This document shows positions 11,060-21,500 of a stretch of DNA of 64,000 bases, one piece after another. Position 1 is the first letter of the stretch, and each line of letters begins with the position of its first letter. The notes under the pieces are model-generated. The model saw only the letters and a list, made by a program, of their open reading frames with translations, had not been told where the DNA came from and ran no database searches. The stretch comes from Macrosoma leucophasiata (taxonomy: Eukaryota; Arthropoda; Insecta; Lepidoptera; Hedylidae). The translations under genes were made by a program, and so were the position numbers. The stretch lies in the NCBI GenBank assembly GCA_036365455.1, contig JAWQUS010000003.1, positions 6,778,001 through 6,842,000 of the forward strand. Reading direction: 5' to 3'.

Positions 11060-11300
11060 GAAGTACCATTACCTAATTTATCTGCCGCTAAATGGTAGTG
11101 TTCAGCGCTATCGTGTTCCGGTTAGATGGTAATGTACGAGTATAACTATAATTATCACAGAGGTAAAAGATCTTAGTGCTTAGGGGTGGCAACGCATCTG
11201 CACTTTGTCCTCTGGTTATTGTGTAGATGTCTATGGGCTGCTTTCGTCACTTAACATCCATATGAACTGCATGCTTGTTTGCCACCACCATCACATAAAA
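11060..11300 (+). repeat. Repeat A, 5' truncated
   Basis: Begins at ACCATTACCTAATTTATC; the first 45 bp of the family are missing. Ends ATGCTTGTTTGCCACCACC. Confidence 0.8.
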
Positions 11301-11367
11301 CAAAGTATAAGTCGTTGTTATTTTGTAACCTTAAACCTATTAAACAGCCCAGTACATAAAACGGAAC

Positions 11368-11447
11368 TCCATGGCTGTAATCCCCGAAGGGGTAGGCAGA
11401 GGTGAATGCATGCATTCGATCATACGTGCAAACACCAACGATATTCT
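11368..11447 (-). repeat. SINE B 3' fragment
   Basis: ATGGCTGTAATCCCCGAAGG and GTAGGCAGAGGTGAATGCAT in minus orientation. Confidence 0.6.
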
Positions 11448-12119
11448 TTTTTGACGCAATTCCAACATTGTGTCAGTTACACGAATGCTACGTGTGTGGC
11501 AGGCGTATTTTGTTTTTAGAATTTAAGAAAATTTTAATGAAAATATGAATTCAAGTCTTCAACTCGCGTGTGTTATAGCGAATACAATAAAAATTATCGA
11601 TAAATAAAACTTCGTTGTAATAAAACAGGTTGTTGAAGACGTTCGAAACACGTTAAGCATTAAAAAATAAAACGTTCATCCAGTACCTCCAATTTTAAAA
11701 TGTTATGACGCGTACACGAGGATTAACTAACTAATAAAATGCTCCACAGCTTTATTCAATTAAAATACCTACATGTTCAATTTCGAAGCTGCTCACATTT
11801 TAGACAATATTAAGTGACTTATTGATCTACTAAAATAGTTGTAACTATCGCTTTCATATTGCATTATCATTATCACAGTTCATATTTAGGTAAACATCCA
11901 ACGTTTGTTTCTCTGAATTTACTAATTTATCATTTACTTCAGATTTATTGGTAACATTGAGTGTAGTGTCTGCAGATTGTAGATTTTCCCAATTTTGGGG
12001 AAGTATTAAAAATTGAGATACTACTATTTAGGACGTAATGATAATGTTACTTTACTACTCACTGTAACATTGATTTTCAACTAGAATCGCTATTTACTAG
12101 TAGGTATTGCTAAATTTAA

Positions 12120-12275
12120 GAAGCGCGCATGACCCAGCGGCTGGTGTAGATCGGAAGCGATCTTTTCGATACGGGCGCGGTCGGGTGTGTGATGGGTGAC
12201 CGCTAGTGGAAAATTAAAATGCGCGTTTGCTTCGGAGGGTACGATTGTTTTCGATAGATAACAGTCGTCAAACGT
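12120..12275 (+). repeat. GGGCGCGGTCGGG repeat, copy 2
   Basis: GATACGGGCGCGGTCGGGTG, GTGATGGGTGACCGCTAGTG and AAAATGCGCGTTTGC. It joins SINE B directly. Confidence 0.55.
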
Positions 12276-12482
12276 TAACAGGTGGCGTGCCTATTGACAT
12301 CTCCGAGCACATTACCAAACTTCGAGGTACTGGGAAACTTCCAGAAAATGGAAAAATCCCAATAGAACCAGAGATAAAGGATTTTACACCGTTATCTCTA
12401 CTCTAATATCGCTCGACCCGGGAATCTTATCCGGACCCAGCGTAGTAGTAGTGTCCTGCTACCACTAGGCTTCTGAGGCAGT
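12275..12482 (-). repeat. SINE B copy
   Basis: Body AACAGGTGGCGTGCCTATTG to GGAAAAATCCCAATAGAACC, and a diverged tRNA-like head ending CTTCTGAGGCAGTT. Confidence 0.8.
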
Positions 12483-12539
12483 TATAAAATAATTGTCATA
12501 TAATAGGTAAATATATATAGGTTTATAATTATAGTACTT

Positions 12540-13350
12540 AAAAACATCAATTGCTGTTCGTTGTCTCGCTAACTATCTCGAGAACGGCTGTACCAAATTA
12601 GCTAATTTTGTTTTATTCAAAGAAAAATGGAAAGAAAAATTTGACTTCAGGCGAGACTCGAACTCGCGGCCTACTGGGAATCTAGTCCAGCCGCTCTTCC
12701 AACTGAGCTACTGAAGTCCTGCCCGATTTGTCAAATCTTTCCTTCACATTTATTGCATTGCTTTATGGTAGCAGCAGCGCCATCTATTGCCAAACTATGC
12801 TAGTTAGGCAACCGATATAATAGACTTTGCAGTTTATTGAATATCGTAAAGAAGTCGCTTTTACCCTTAATAATTGTTTTATATTATTTCGCATTAACAC
12901 ATGCTTGTGAAATAGAAAAATGGAAAGAAAAATTTGACTTCAGGCAAGACTCGAACTCGCGGCCTACTGGGAATCTAGTCCAGCACTGAGCTACTGAAGT
13001 TCTGCCCGATTTGAAAATCAAATTTTTCTTTCCATTTTTCTTTAAATAAAATATATTTCACAAGCATGTGTTAATGCGAAATAATATAAAACAATTAGCT
13101 AATTTTGTATTATTTTTGTAGTTCTGATTGGAGGTACCAAAATCACTCTACTGGTGAAGACTGATTTTGAATTGTATCCAGGGAAGGTTTGAAATGTGAG
13201 AAAATATAAAGGAATTGTAAGGGAAATAGTAAAAATAACAGTTTCATTTTTCCATACAAAAAGTCCGTACATAGGCACGGACATAGGTCTCCTAGCACAT
13301 TATTAAATTATGAGGCAATAGGTACGAAGTTTGGCGAGTCAGCTAGTCAA
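12540..13350 (+). repeat. Helitron-like or related fragment, interrupted by SINE D
   Basis: Left part CAATTGCTGTTCGTTGTCTC; right part resumes near 13093 and ends ACGAAGTTTGGCGAGTCAGC|TAGT. The same start and end occur together without the insert at 51025-51235. Confidence 0.6.
12610..13095. repeat. SINE D copies in alternating orientation, inserted in a Helitron-like element
   Basis: A minus copy (12622-12815), a second minus tRNA-like part (12895-13012) and a plus 3' end (13020-13092). The last two form a long inverted repeat. The block is flanked by AATTAGCTAATTTTGT at about 12596-12611 and 13093-13109. Confidence 0.75.
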
Positions 13351-13412
13351 AACTCAAGAAAACTTAGCCTATTTCGGTGTCAGTACATCCTAAACTTCGG
13401 ATTGCTAAATAT

Positions 13413-13446
13413 TCATGATTAGAGAGTGGTAACTCTCTAATCATGA
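13413..13446. repeat. Perfect 15-bp hairpin, 4-base loop
   Basis: TCATGATTAGAGAGT, loop GGTA, then ACTCTCTAATCATGA. Confidence 0.85.
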
Positions 13447-13934
13447 TGGGTAGGTATACCCTTTAAAGACTATTTCTAGTCGTTAGGTAGGGGCATAAAC
13501 GACATTTCATGAGATTCCTTAACAAACCATTACTTCAATATTACCTTATGTAAGTAGGTATGTTGTTGTTGTTTTTTCAGATACTAGTCATTTCAATTGG
13601 AATTTCATTAAATAAATAACTTATAATTTATCTGCTATAAAACCGACATTAACAGAATCTATTTCTGCTCTTTTATTGTTATTTAGGTGATGTATCTGTG
13701 AATTAATCACGGGTTTTTTAAATAATCTAATGAGTTACACCAATTCAATTTACACCAATTCAAAGTAGTCGAATTACACCAATTCAAAGTAGTCGAAACT
13801 TAACGAAGTGTAACCACGAACGTAATAAATTCAGTTACAAACAAAGCAAGTGAATTCTTCGTGGAAAAACCACAAAGTTGATTCATTAAATTTACCTGCC
13901 TACGAACAAATTTATGATTTTTCTATTTTTATAC

Positions 13935-14215
13935 GTAACTAGCTGTCGCGACTTTGTCCGCGCGAGGGACGGAAACGGACGAAAACGTGGGGGCGCAGCT
14001 TGTATAAAAGTAGTTACTCCTTATTACATAAGCTATCTGCCAGTGAAAGTCCCGTTAAAATCGTGTGCCCGAGATTAGCGGTGACAAACAGACAGACAGA
14101 CAAAAATTTTAAAAAATGTTGTTTTTGTATACCGTGTACATACGTATGTAAAAAGCGGTTATTTTTATATTATAGATGTATAAAATATACCTACTTAATA
14201 ATTAAAACAGTAGTA
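13935..14215 (+). repeat. CAGACAGACAG-containing repeat
   Basis: ACTAGCTGTCGCGACTTTGT, CAGTGAAAGTCCCGTTAAAA and CAGACAGACAGACAAAAATT. Shared with 43640-43925 and in part with 37075-37205. Confidence 0.65.
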
Positions 14216-14328
14216 GTAAGTACTGAGTTTAGTTTAGAGTCCGATCGCCGCTCCGGACAAAATAATAAGTAGGTATCTATTTGCCGCCTTTTACCCATGC
14301 GTGATTCTATAGATGGTGTAATTTTGAC

Positions 14329-14657
14329 CATAGAGCAACACGGAGGGGAGTCGCCATATGCAGGCTTTCCCCTCTGTCAAACTACAAGACCAAATGATCT
14401 AACGCCTGTCGCCTAGATGTTTAAATGTGTGCGTGAAATTGTTTCTGTATTTTGTTAAAGTCAAGGTGTGAGTTTCGTAGTAATAGACGATTTTTGTAGT
14501 GTGCGTGTGTGTCGCACGCATTTCCCCGTGTGAGTTTCGTAGTAATAGACGATTTTTGTAGTGTGCGTGTGTGTCGCACGCATTTCCCCCCGCAATAATA
14601 CACGCTATGGCTACTCCCCTCCAGTCCGCCGCGACCTGTGGACCGTGTTGCTCTATG
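14329..14657 (+). mobile_element. MITE C with 8-bp duplication
   Basis: CATAGAGCAACAC at the left and GTGTTGCTCTATG at the right; flanks ATTTTGAC (14321-14328) and ATTTTAAC (14658-14665). Internal duplication: a GTGTGAGTTTCGTAGTAATA segment occurs twice. Eight-base duplications suggest mobilisation by a hAT-type transposase. Confidence 0.85.
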
Positions 14658-15239
14658 ATTTTAACCTATAAAACCTACTTTGCTGCACAATTTTGCCCCC
14701 CCCCTTACATTTTTGCCGCCCCGGGCAATTGTCCGGTTTGCCCCTCCCCTAGATCGGGCGCTGAGTTTAGAGTAGACCACATGAAAGTAACATAAAGTAA
14801 CCGAGCATTACGTTCAAACTACGATTTGTTTCTCAGTCGTGTCAGGCGTTAGCTCTTTTAACAAGATCTTAAATATATTTTATATCTCGGGCGGGACTAA
14901 TAACTATTTTAACATAATACCTAATATCATAGTCCATACCTGCGATTGCAGTATTGTGTATTGTAAATGTTTTACAGAATGTTTGCTTGCCACTTTGGAC
15001 GGCCCTCATCCAGCGGTAGTAAGTTTAAATATTATAAGTTAGGTATAGTTCACGAAACTTCATCATCATCATCACTCCAGGCGAAAGACAAAAACGCCTA
15101 CAACAGTGTAGTGCGTCATAAGGAGAGAATATGCCATAATCATCACACTTTGCAGGCGGATTGGTGATCGCAGTGGCGGTAGTTTTATGACGGGACGCTT
15201 CTGTCCATCGCACGTTGTTATTTTTTTTAATTATTATTT

Positions 15240-15469
15240 TTTTATGTAATGGAAGTGGTAAACAAGCATGCAGTTTACATTGATGTAAAGTGATGACTGC
15301 AGCATTTAGACACCCACACAAAGACCAGAGGTCAAATGCAGATGAGTTACCACTTCTGAGGCCTAATGTGTTATGCCTCTGTGCCGGAAATTACAGGGCC
15401 GTACATTACCACCTGACCGGAACACGATAGTGCTGAACACGACCACTTAGCGCCAAGTATATTAGATAA
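15240..15469 (-). repeat. Repeat A, 3' portion, split by an RTE insertion
   Basis: Minus-strand copy; the remaining part resumes at 16867. The LINE entered at ATATTAGATAA. Confidence 0.88.
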
Positions 15470-15509
15470 CGACTTCGGCATGCACAACGGAAAACCGACG
15501 TAGGTTATC

Positions 15510-16262
15510 ACTGGTAACATACATTGTACACGCACGTTAAGGACAGACGAGAAAACTGCTGAGCTGGAAGAAGAATTGAACAAGTTGCACTGGGACATCT
15601 TAGGTCTATCTGAAGTCCGTAGAGAGGGAGAGGACACGATAACCCTGAAGTCTGGCAACTTGTTCTACTACCGGGAGGGCGACCAGCTGTCCCAAGGTGG
15701 TGTCGGGTTTATCGTCCACAAATCTCTCGTTAACAACATTGAATGCATCACGAGTGTGTCGAGTAGGGTCGCGTACCTGATACTCAGAGAATCCAAGAGA
15801 TATTCCTTGAAGGTCATCCAGGTCTACGCACCGACCTCGGCACACCCGGACGACGAGGTGGAAGCTATGTATGAGGACATAAGTAGGGCCATACATACTT
15901 CCAAAACGTATTTCACTGTTGTAATGGGAGACTTCAACGCAAAGCTAGGCAAGGGATGCGATAATGAGCTGAGAGTGGGGCAATTTGGATGTGGGAATCG
16001 GAACCCTAGGGGCCAGAAACTGGCCAATTTTCTAGAGAAGGAGGAACTTTTTATGATGAACTCCTTTTTCAAGAAGCCGCCTCATAGGAAATGGACCTGG
16101 ATGAGCCCCGACGGTTCCACAAAAAATGAGATAGACTTCATTATGACCAACAAGAAACACATATTCAATGATGTCTCCGTGATTCACAGGGTGGAAACCG
16201 GAAGTGATCACCGAATGGTTAGAGGCACATTGAATTTAAACATCAAGATCGAAAGATCTTGA
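15510..16262 (+). pseudogene. RTE LINE APE-type endonuclease
   Basis: Reads LRTDEKTAELEEELNKLHWD, ILGLSEVRREGED, FTVVMGDFNAKLGKG, NEIDFIMTNKKHIF and TGSDHRMVRG. The catalytic Glu (SEVR), Asp-Phe-Asn (GDFN) and Ser-Asp-His (SDH) are all present. A stop follows KIERS at 16262, and linker sequence continues in frame after it (16266 on). This family is annotated in many insects as craniofacial development protein 2-like. Confidence 0.9.
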
Positions 16263-16510
16263 CTAATGAAGTCTACGCTCCGACCTACTGTTTCTCACAT
16301 ACAAAACCCCGAGAGCTTTCAGCTCGAATTGCAAAATCGCTTTGCTTGCCTGGAGGATTGCATCTCAGTGGACGATATGAATAACAGGTTGGTAGAAACT
16401 GTCCAGTCGGTGGGGTATAAATACTTCAAAACTCGCCGACGAAATAGACCACAAAAACTTACCGATCATACCCTCAACCTTATGGCAGAGCGACCCGAAA
16501 GCTCCAAGTC

Positions 16511-16820
16511 ATGCAGCGGTCAATGGAAAGGGCTATGCTCGGCGTTTCCCAAATGGATCGAATCAGAAATGAGGAGATCCGTAGGCGAACGAAAGTCGCT
16601 GACATAGCCAAGCAGATTTCCAAGCTGAAGTGGCAATGGGCAGGGCACATAGCTCGGAGAACCGACAGCCGCTGGGGCAGAAAGGTTCTCGAGTCGGGGA
16701 CCACGTATCGGCAAGCGCTAGATGGACCGACGACCTAGTCAAGGCTGCAGGTACCCGCTGGATGCACGTCGCTTCCGATCGGTCGGCATGGAGGTCATTG
16801 GGGGAGGCCTATGTTCAGCA
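16511..16820 (+). pseudogene. RTE LINE reverse transcriptase C-terminal fragment
   Basis: DRIRNEEIRRRTKVADIAKQ, LKWQWAGHIARRTDSRWG and, in another frame, WTDDLVKAAGTRWMH..QQWTSYG: the end of the RTE polymerase ORF. A frameshift lies near 16700. Confidence 0.88.
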
Positions 16821-16866
16821 GTGGACGTCCTATGGCTGATATGATGATGATGATGATATTAGATAA

Positions 16867-16917
16867 TGTGGTGGTGCCTATGCCCGCCAACTCCGTCACT
16901 GGAGCTCTACCACCAGT
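16867..16917 (-). repeat. Repeat A, 5' portion, split by an RTE insertion
   Basis: TGTGGTGGTGCCTATGCCCG to TGGAGCTCTACCACCAGTGA completes the copy at 15240-15469. Confidence 0.88.
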
Positions 16918-16924
16918 GATTATA

Positions 16925-17220
16925 CCGCTATTGGTCGACTAACTGACTGCACTAGCGGTAGAATTCTCCTCCACTAGGGAGCGGTGCGATTGTCATGTAC
17001 CGACGCCTTCAAACGTAAATTAGCAATTGATATGACGATGTTTTTAATATCTACTAATAAGCCTGATGTTTCATAATTAATATAATAGTTAATGTATGTT
17101 TGTAATTAGAATAGTGCGGGTTCTCCTAACACAAGCAAATTTTGCTTAAAAGGAGACTCAATACTGAAATATGTTAAAACTATGTAATTGTGTAATGGAA
17201 ATAAATTATTTATTAATTAT
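16925..17220 (+). repeat. Probable LINE-derived 3' sequence
   Basis: Ends with GTGTAATGGAAATAAATTAT and an AT-rich tail, preceded by TAACACAAGCAAATTTTGCT. This resembles lepidopteran LINE 3' UTRs. No coding remains. Confidence 0.4.
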
Positions 17221-17927
17221 TGTTTATTTATTATATGCAATACTCTCTGTAGGTGTGTGGTTTATTTGTTTTCCTACTAGTCATTGAGATAGTTGCTATA
17301 AAAAACGTTATAAATATATGTTAAGTGTTATGAATATTACTTGCACCTTGCACATTCTATTCATATGTGATCGGAGAGCTGTGCTTACCTGAAAGAAGCA
17401 TGTGCGTTAGTTCAACATATTCGAAGTAGGTACGTTATTTATCGAACAACGTTAGTTAAAAAAGCCACATTGTGTGCATACATAAATTAGATAATACATT
17501 GTTATCATACCGCTCCATTGACGAAAGTTTAATGAAAAAGTAAACAAATCATTATCATACAATAATGTCAAATACCAATGTGACGCAAAAACTTATTGTA
17601 AACAGTATGTTCCACAACAATACAGCGTAGAACGAAAAATGTTCTTTCTCGTTTGCGGCTGTAAACTACACGATAGCGGGTAGCGGAAAGCTAAGTTGGC
17701 GACTAGGGCAACTGTGTAAAGAAATCCTTCATCGCTGGTGTTTTTGTCTTATTTTATCGCAGTTAATTACTTGTTAAGCTCTTTGCAACTACACAAGTGT
17801 TTATAAAAATTTTAAAATTTTAAATTATGTTTATCATACATTGTATATCTACGTAATAAGATCATGGATTATTTTAGGTTCCATTAAATGATTTAAGTTG
17901 ATCCAGAATCGATTTCTTTTAATCTAA

Positions 17928-17977
17928 CGAAGGTGGCAAACAAGCATGCAGTTCAACATGGATGTTAAGTGATGAGT
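17928..17977 (-). repeat. Repeat A 3' fragment
   Basis: GGTGGCAAACAAGCATGCAG and TTAAGTGATGA match only the last 45 bp of the family. Confidence 0.6.
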
Positions 17978-18529
17978 GAGATGAATGTAGTGCAGATTCA
18001 AAAATAATTGTCACTCTATTTCAATTAACTTTTACTTGTTCGAAGTAGATATAATAAATAAATAACTCGCACTAAGCGGCAGCACTGCGGCCGTACAAGT
18101 GTCACTGTGTTTTTCTGGAAAACCCCGCGACTGAAATTAATTTTAATTAACACAAGTACAATAAATATTAAAGACGTAAACGAAGACAAAAGCGATTTAG
18201 CTAGACGAGCCGCTGACTCCGCTCGCTCCGCCCAACGCTGTCGTCCATGTTACAGGCCAAAAGGGTCGTTATCTGCGGTCGTCCTCCGGCGGTGGCAAAG
18301 GTTATCGATACCACCACTCTGGCCGCATCCCCTCCTCCATCCTGGACGCACGCTTCATTCCAAGCGATGATGCAGTGACTACCGATAATAATACAAACCG
18401 CATTAGTATTCCACGGAAAATCCAACACAAATAGATTGTAATTGTTTACAATAAGTTCATAAATAATTGAGAAAGTTTTGCTGTGTTGAACTGTTTTGTG
18501 TTATTTTCTTTTGGACATACACTTTGGAA

Positions 18530-18572
18530 ATGCTTAGCTGGAGAATTGTCTTATATTTTCTTATAATTACTG
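18530..18572 (+). CDS. Kazal gene B exon 1 (signal peptide)
   Basis: ATG at 18530 opens 14 codons and one base before TG|GTGAGT. The peptide is basic then strongly hydrophobic (W-R-I-V-L-Y-F-L-I-I-T), like the leader exons of genes A and C, which also end in phase 1. A TATA-like ATAAATAA lies near 18460. Linkage to the exon at 24219 is by phase and strand only. Confidence 0.55.
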
Positions 18573-21500
18573 GTGAGTTTACTGTTTATTTACTGTATTT
18601 TGTCCTTACAACATAACAACATTTACGTAAACAATACCTACTGATTAAATGAATCTTAAGTATAATTAAATAGTACTAACGTATATTCAGTTAAGTTTCA
18701 CGATTTCATTAATTAACTTGTGAACCTAGCTTACTCACATTTCTATCGAGTTGTAGCATAGAGCAACACCGGAGCAGCGGCCGGTGGCCCGTGTTGTTCT
18801 ATGAGTTGTAGTATTGACAGCATACGATATAATTAGAAGTCATTAAAAATACGAATATACTCTCACTCTCATCATGGCTGACGAGCCAACTACGCAGAAG
18901 ATATTGTCACCCCTATAATACATTCTAAGACTGTGATTTCCAAGTGCACAAGTGTTCTAACACAGATGCACTCATAGGACGGCGATCAGACATGACTGGA
19001 GAAAAAAAACGGGCGCACGACCGACTACTGTACGTGCTTCATGATGCACAGGAACCAGATTCCATTCTACTATAGGAAATTTCTTTACAAGAAAATCTCG
19101 ATAGCCCTTTTGACGTTAACGTCGTGTGTGGGATTACAAGCACAACGAGCAGGCAACTTAAAAAATAATCTTAGGGCATACTAGAAGTTTCTGGATTCTG
19201 ATTAATACCTAAGACATGTGAAATATTTATGGTTTATCGAAGTGTATTCCGCCGCAATTAATACATTATTTTATTAGTTGAAACCATTATGTAAAGCTGT
19301 AGGTACCAGTCTTCATTAGGGAATCTTCAATGGCTTCAAGAACGCATTCACCACCGATTCAGGACTCATGAAACGTGTGCCTCTAAGTTTGTCTTTGATT
19401 TTTGGAAATAAAAGCAAATTGTCGTAAGTGCGAAGTCCAGGCTGGCTGCGAAGTTCACCACTAGACACGCAATCGTTTTTAATTTTTCGTTCTGTCATTC
19501 ATCGAGTGCCACACTTCCGAACCTTCAGATGCACGTGCATTTAAAACGTTTAAACTTGGCTCATTGCAATGTCTAACAAAGTATACATTTGCTAATGGTA
19601 TTTTATCGTCAGTTTTATTCAGTTTTTGTAGGATATCAATATAGAATCTTAGACAGCAGTCCCCGTCCGACCTTCATGTATCTTTTAGAGATGATCATGT
19701 CCACGTTTAAATTCCTAAACCACGAATAAGCTGCGACATGTTGCTTCGTCACCAAATGCCTATTGAACTCCCTGGCAACACTTTTATTACCTTAAGTGAA
19801 AATCATAAAATTCGTTGAACGAATTTATTTTGATAGTGACATATAATTTTAAATTTACTTAGTATTACCAAATTAATTACTGAAGGAATCGAATATTTCT
19901 AGAACTTGTTCTGGAACCGTTATATTCTTAAGTGCGTTCAAATATAGTTAAAGTAAGTAAATATTTAATAATTAAATAATAACAGGATCCACTTCAATAG
20001 TAGTAGTTATCTAAATGGACGCTTTTATATTGAGATGTAACCAATTGCGTTGCAACGGCGACATACTTATTGGAAATGTGTTTATATTGTAATTCGTCAT
20101 GTTCTGCCTAATGAGCAAACAAAGGCAAATCGCAGCTGCACTAAGGCTCGCCGCACACCCGCTTATACGGTATTCTCCGTATCTGATTAATCATTTTACG
20201 CTCATTAGTCATATAAATTAACTTACGTCAATCGTCATTTCTTAATCCGTTTACAACTATTTAATATTCTGTGTTAACAGGTTCCGATTAGATGATTAAG
20301 TACGGTATCTAAATGTATGAAAAAGCCACGAAGTACCAAAGAGCCCAAATGTTGTTTTTATTTAATTTTTCGCAGTAATAGATGTATATAAGTGAATAAT
20401 TTTAAAGGAAAATGGAAAGATTTTTTTTTACATGAGATGGGACTTGAACCCTCGACCACTCGCTTTCCCAACTGAGTGGACATTAATAGCTCAGTTGGGA
20501 GAGCAGCTGGAATTTTTTTTTTAACAATTCATTACTAAGTACCACTATACTAACATATTTAACTAATTAATTTTTAACCAACAAAGCCAACCAAGCCATT
20601 GAGGTTCTCAAATAGAGGTAACACAAAAGATACTACAGAGCTGTGTGCTGTGAGCTTTATTCCTCACAGTTAGACCGTTTGGCGTCTTGATCCGCGGGTT
20701 ATCAGCTCGCTGAGGGCTTGTTTGTAATCGAATAGATATATTGTGACAGACAAACCGACGTCAACACATGCGTTTTAGTACTAGTTTCAACCGGATTTGT
20801 AATTCTTTAGTTTAAAAAATAGTAGAAATAATTCTTCAACTACGTTTCATCACAATGCGATCGTATTCATAATAAAATTACTCTAAAATACTTGTTAAAT
20901 ATCCGATTCCTTTTCATTAATTTTAAAAGTAAGACGTCACGTCTCCATTTTATCTACATATCTATGCATATAATATGACAGTAGTAGTAGTAGTGTGATA
21001 GGGAGTGATATAAGAAAAGTAACAGAAAGCAAAAAAACTATTATTGGAATTTTTGTATGTCTGTCTAGTACGTTATAACTTCGAAACTACTTAACGGATT
21101 TGCACGCGGGATTTTCGTATGTGGATTACTTGTCATAGGAGCGTTGTTAAGACTTTGTTTCATCAAAACGAGTTAAAGGAAATAGAAGTTATGGTCAATA
21201 GAAAATTTACAGAGTTGAATGCGGTTTACATAAACATATTTAATTTAGACTAGCAGTGCTTACGACTTTATCGGCGTAGATTGCGTAGAATTTAACAAAA
21301 TTATTGCTCAGTATCTACGCGGACGAAGTCGTCGGCACAGCTAGTCTACAATAATCTACATAGATACCAAATTGATCATGTTGTCTACTTCTTACATTTC
21401 CCTCAAGATCCGCCTGACTGCGGATTGATCTTGGCTGTCAGTCAAGAGATTATGGACAAAAGTAGTTTGTGCTAGCTACAATAATATTGTTGTAGCTCGC

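Larger units (their letters stand above)
15470..16855 (+). mobile_element. Internally deleted RTE-type LINE, nested in repeat A
   Basis: An 11-bp target duplication ATATTAGATAA at 15459-15469 and 16856-16866 bounds the insert. It ends in GATATGATGATGATGATG, the tail style of lepidopteran RTE elements. The 5' half encodes the endonuclease and the 3' half the end of the reverse transcriptase. The central catalytic RT is deleted at a junction near 16495. Confidence 0.9.

Noticed and set aside
15025..15321. Minus-strand 98-codon frame
   Set aside because: Overlaps a repeat A copy and simple TCA repeats; no motif.
18107..18428. Frames on both strands upstream of Kazal gene B exon 1
   Set aside because: No recognisable motif; GC-rich patch is probably repeat remnant or promoter-proximal sequence.
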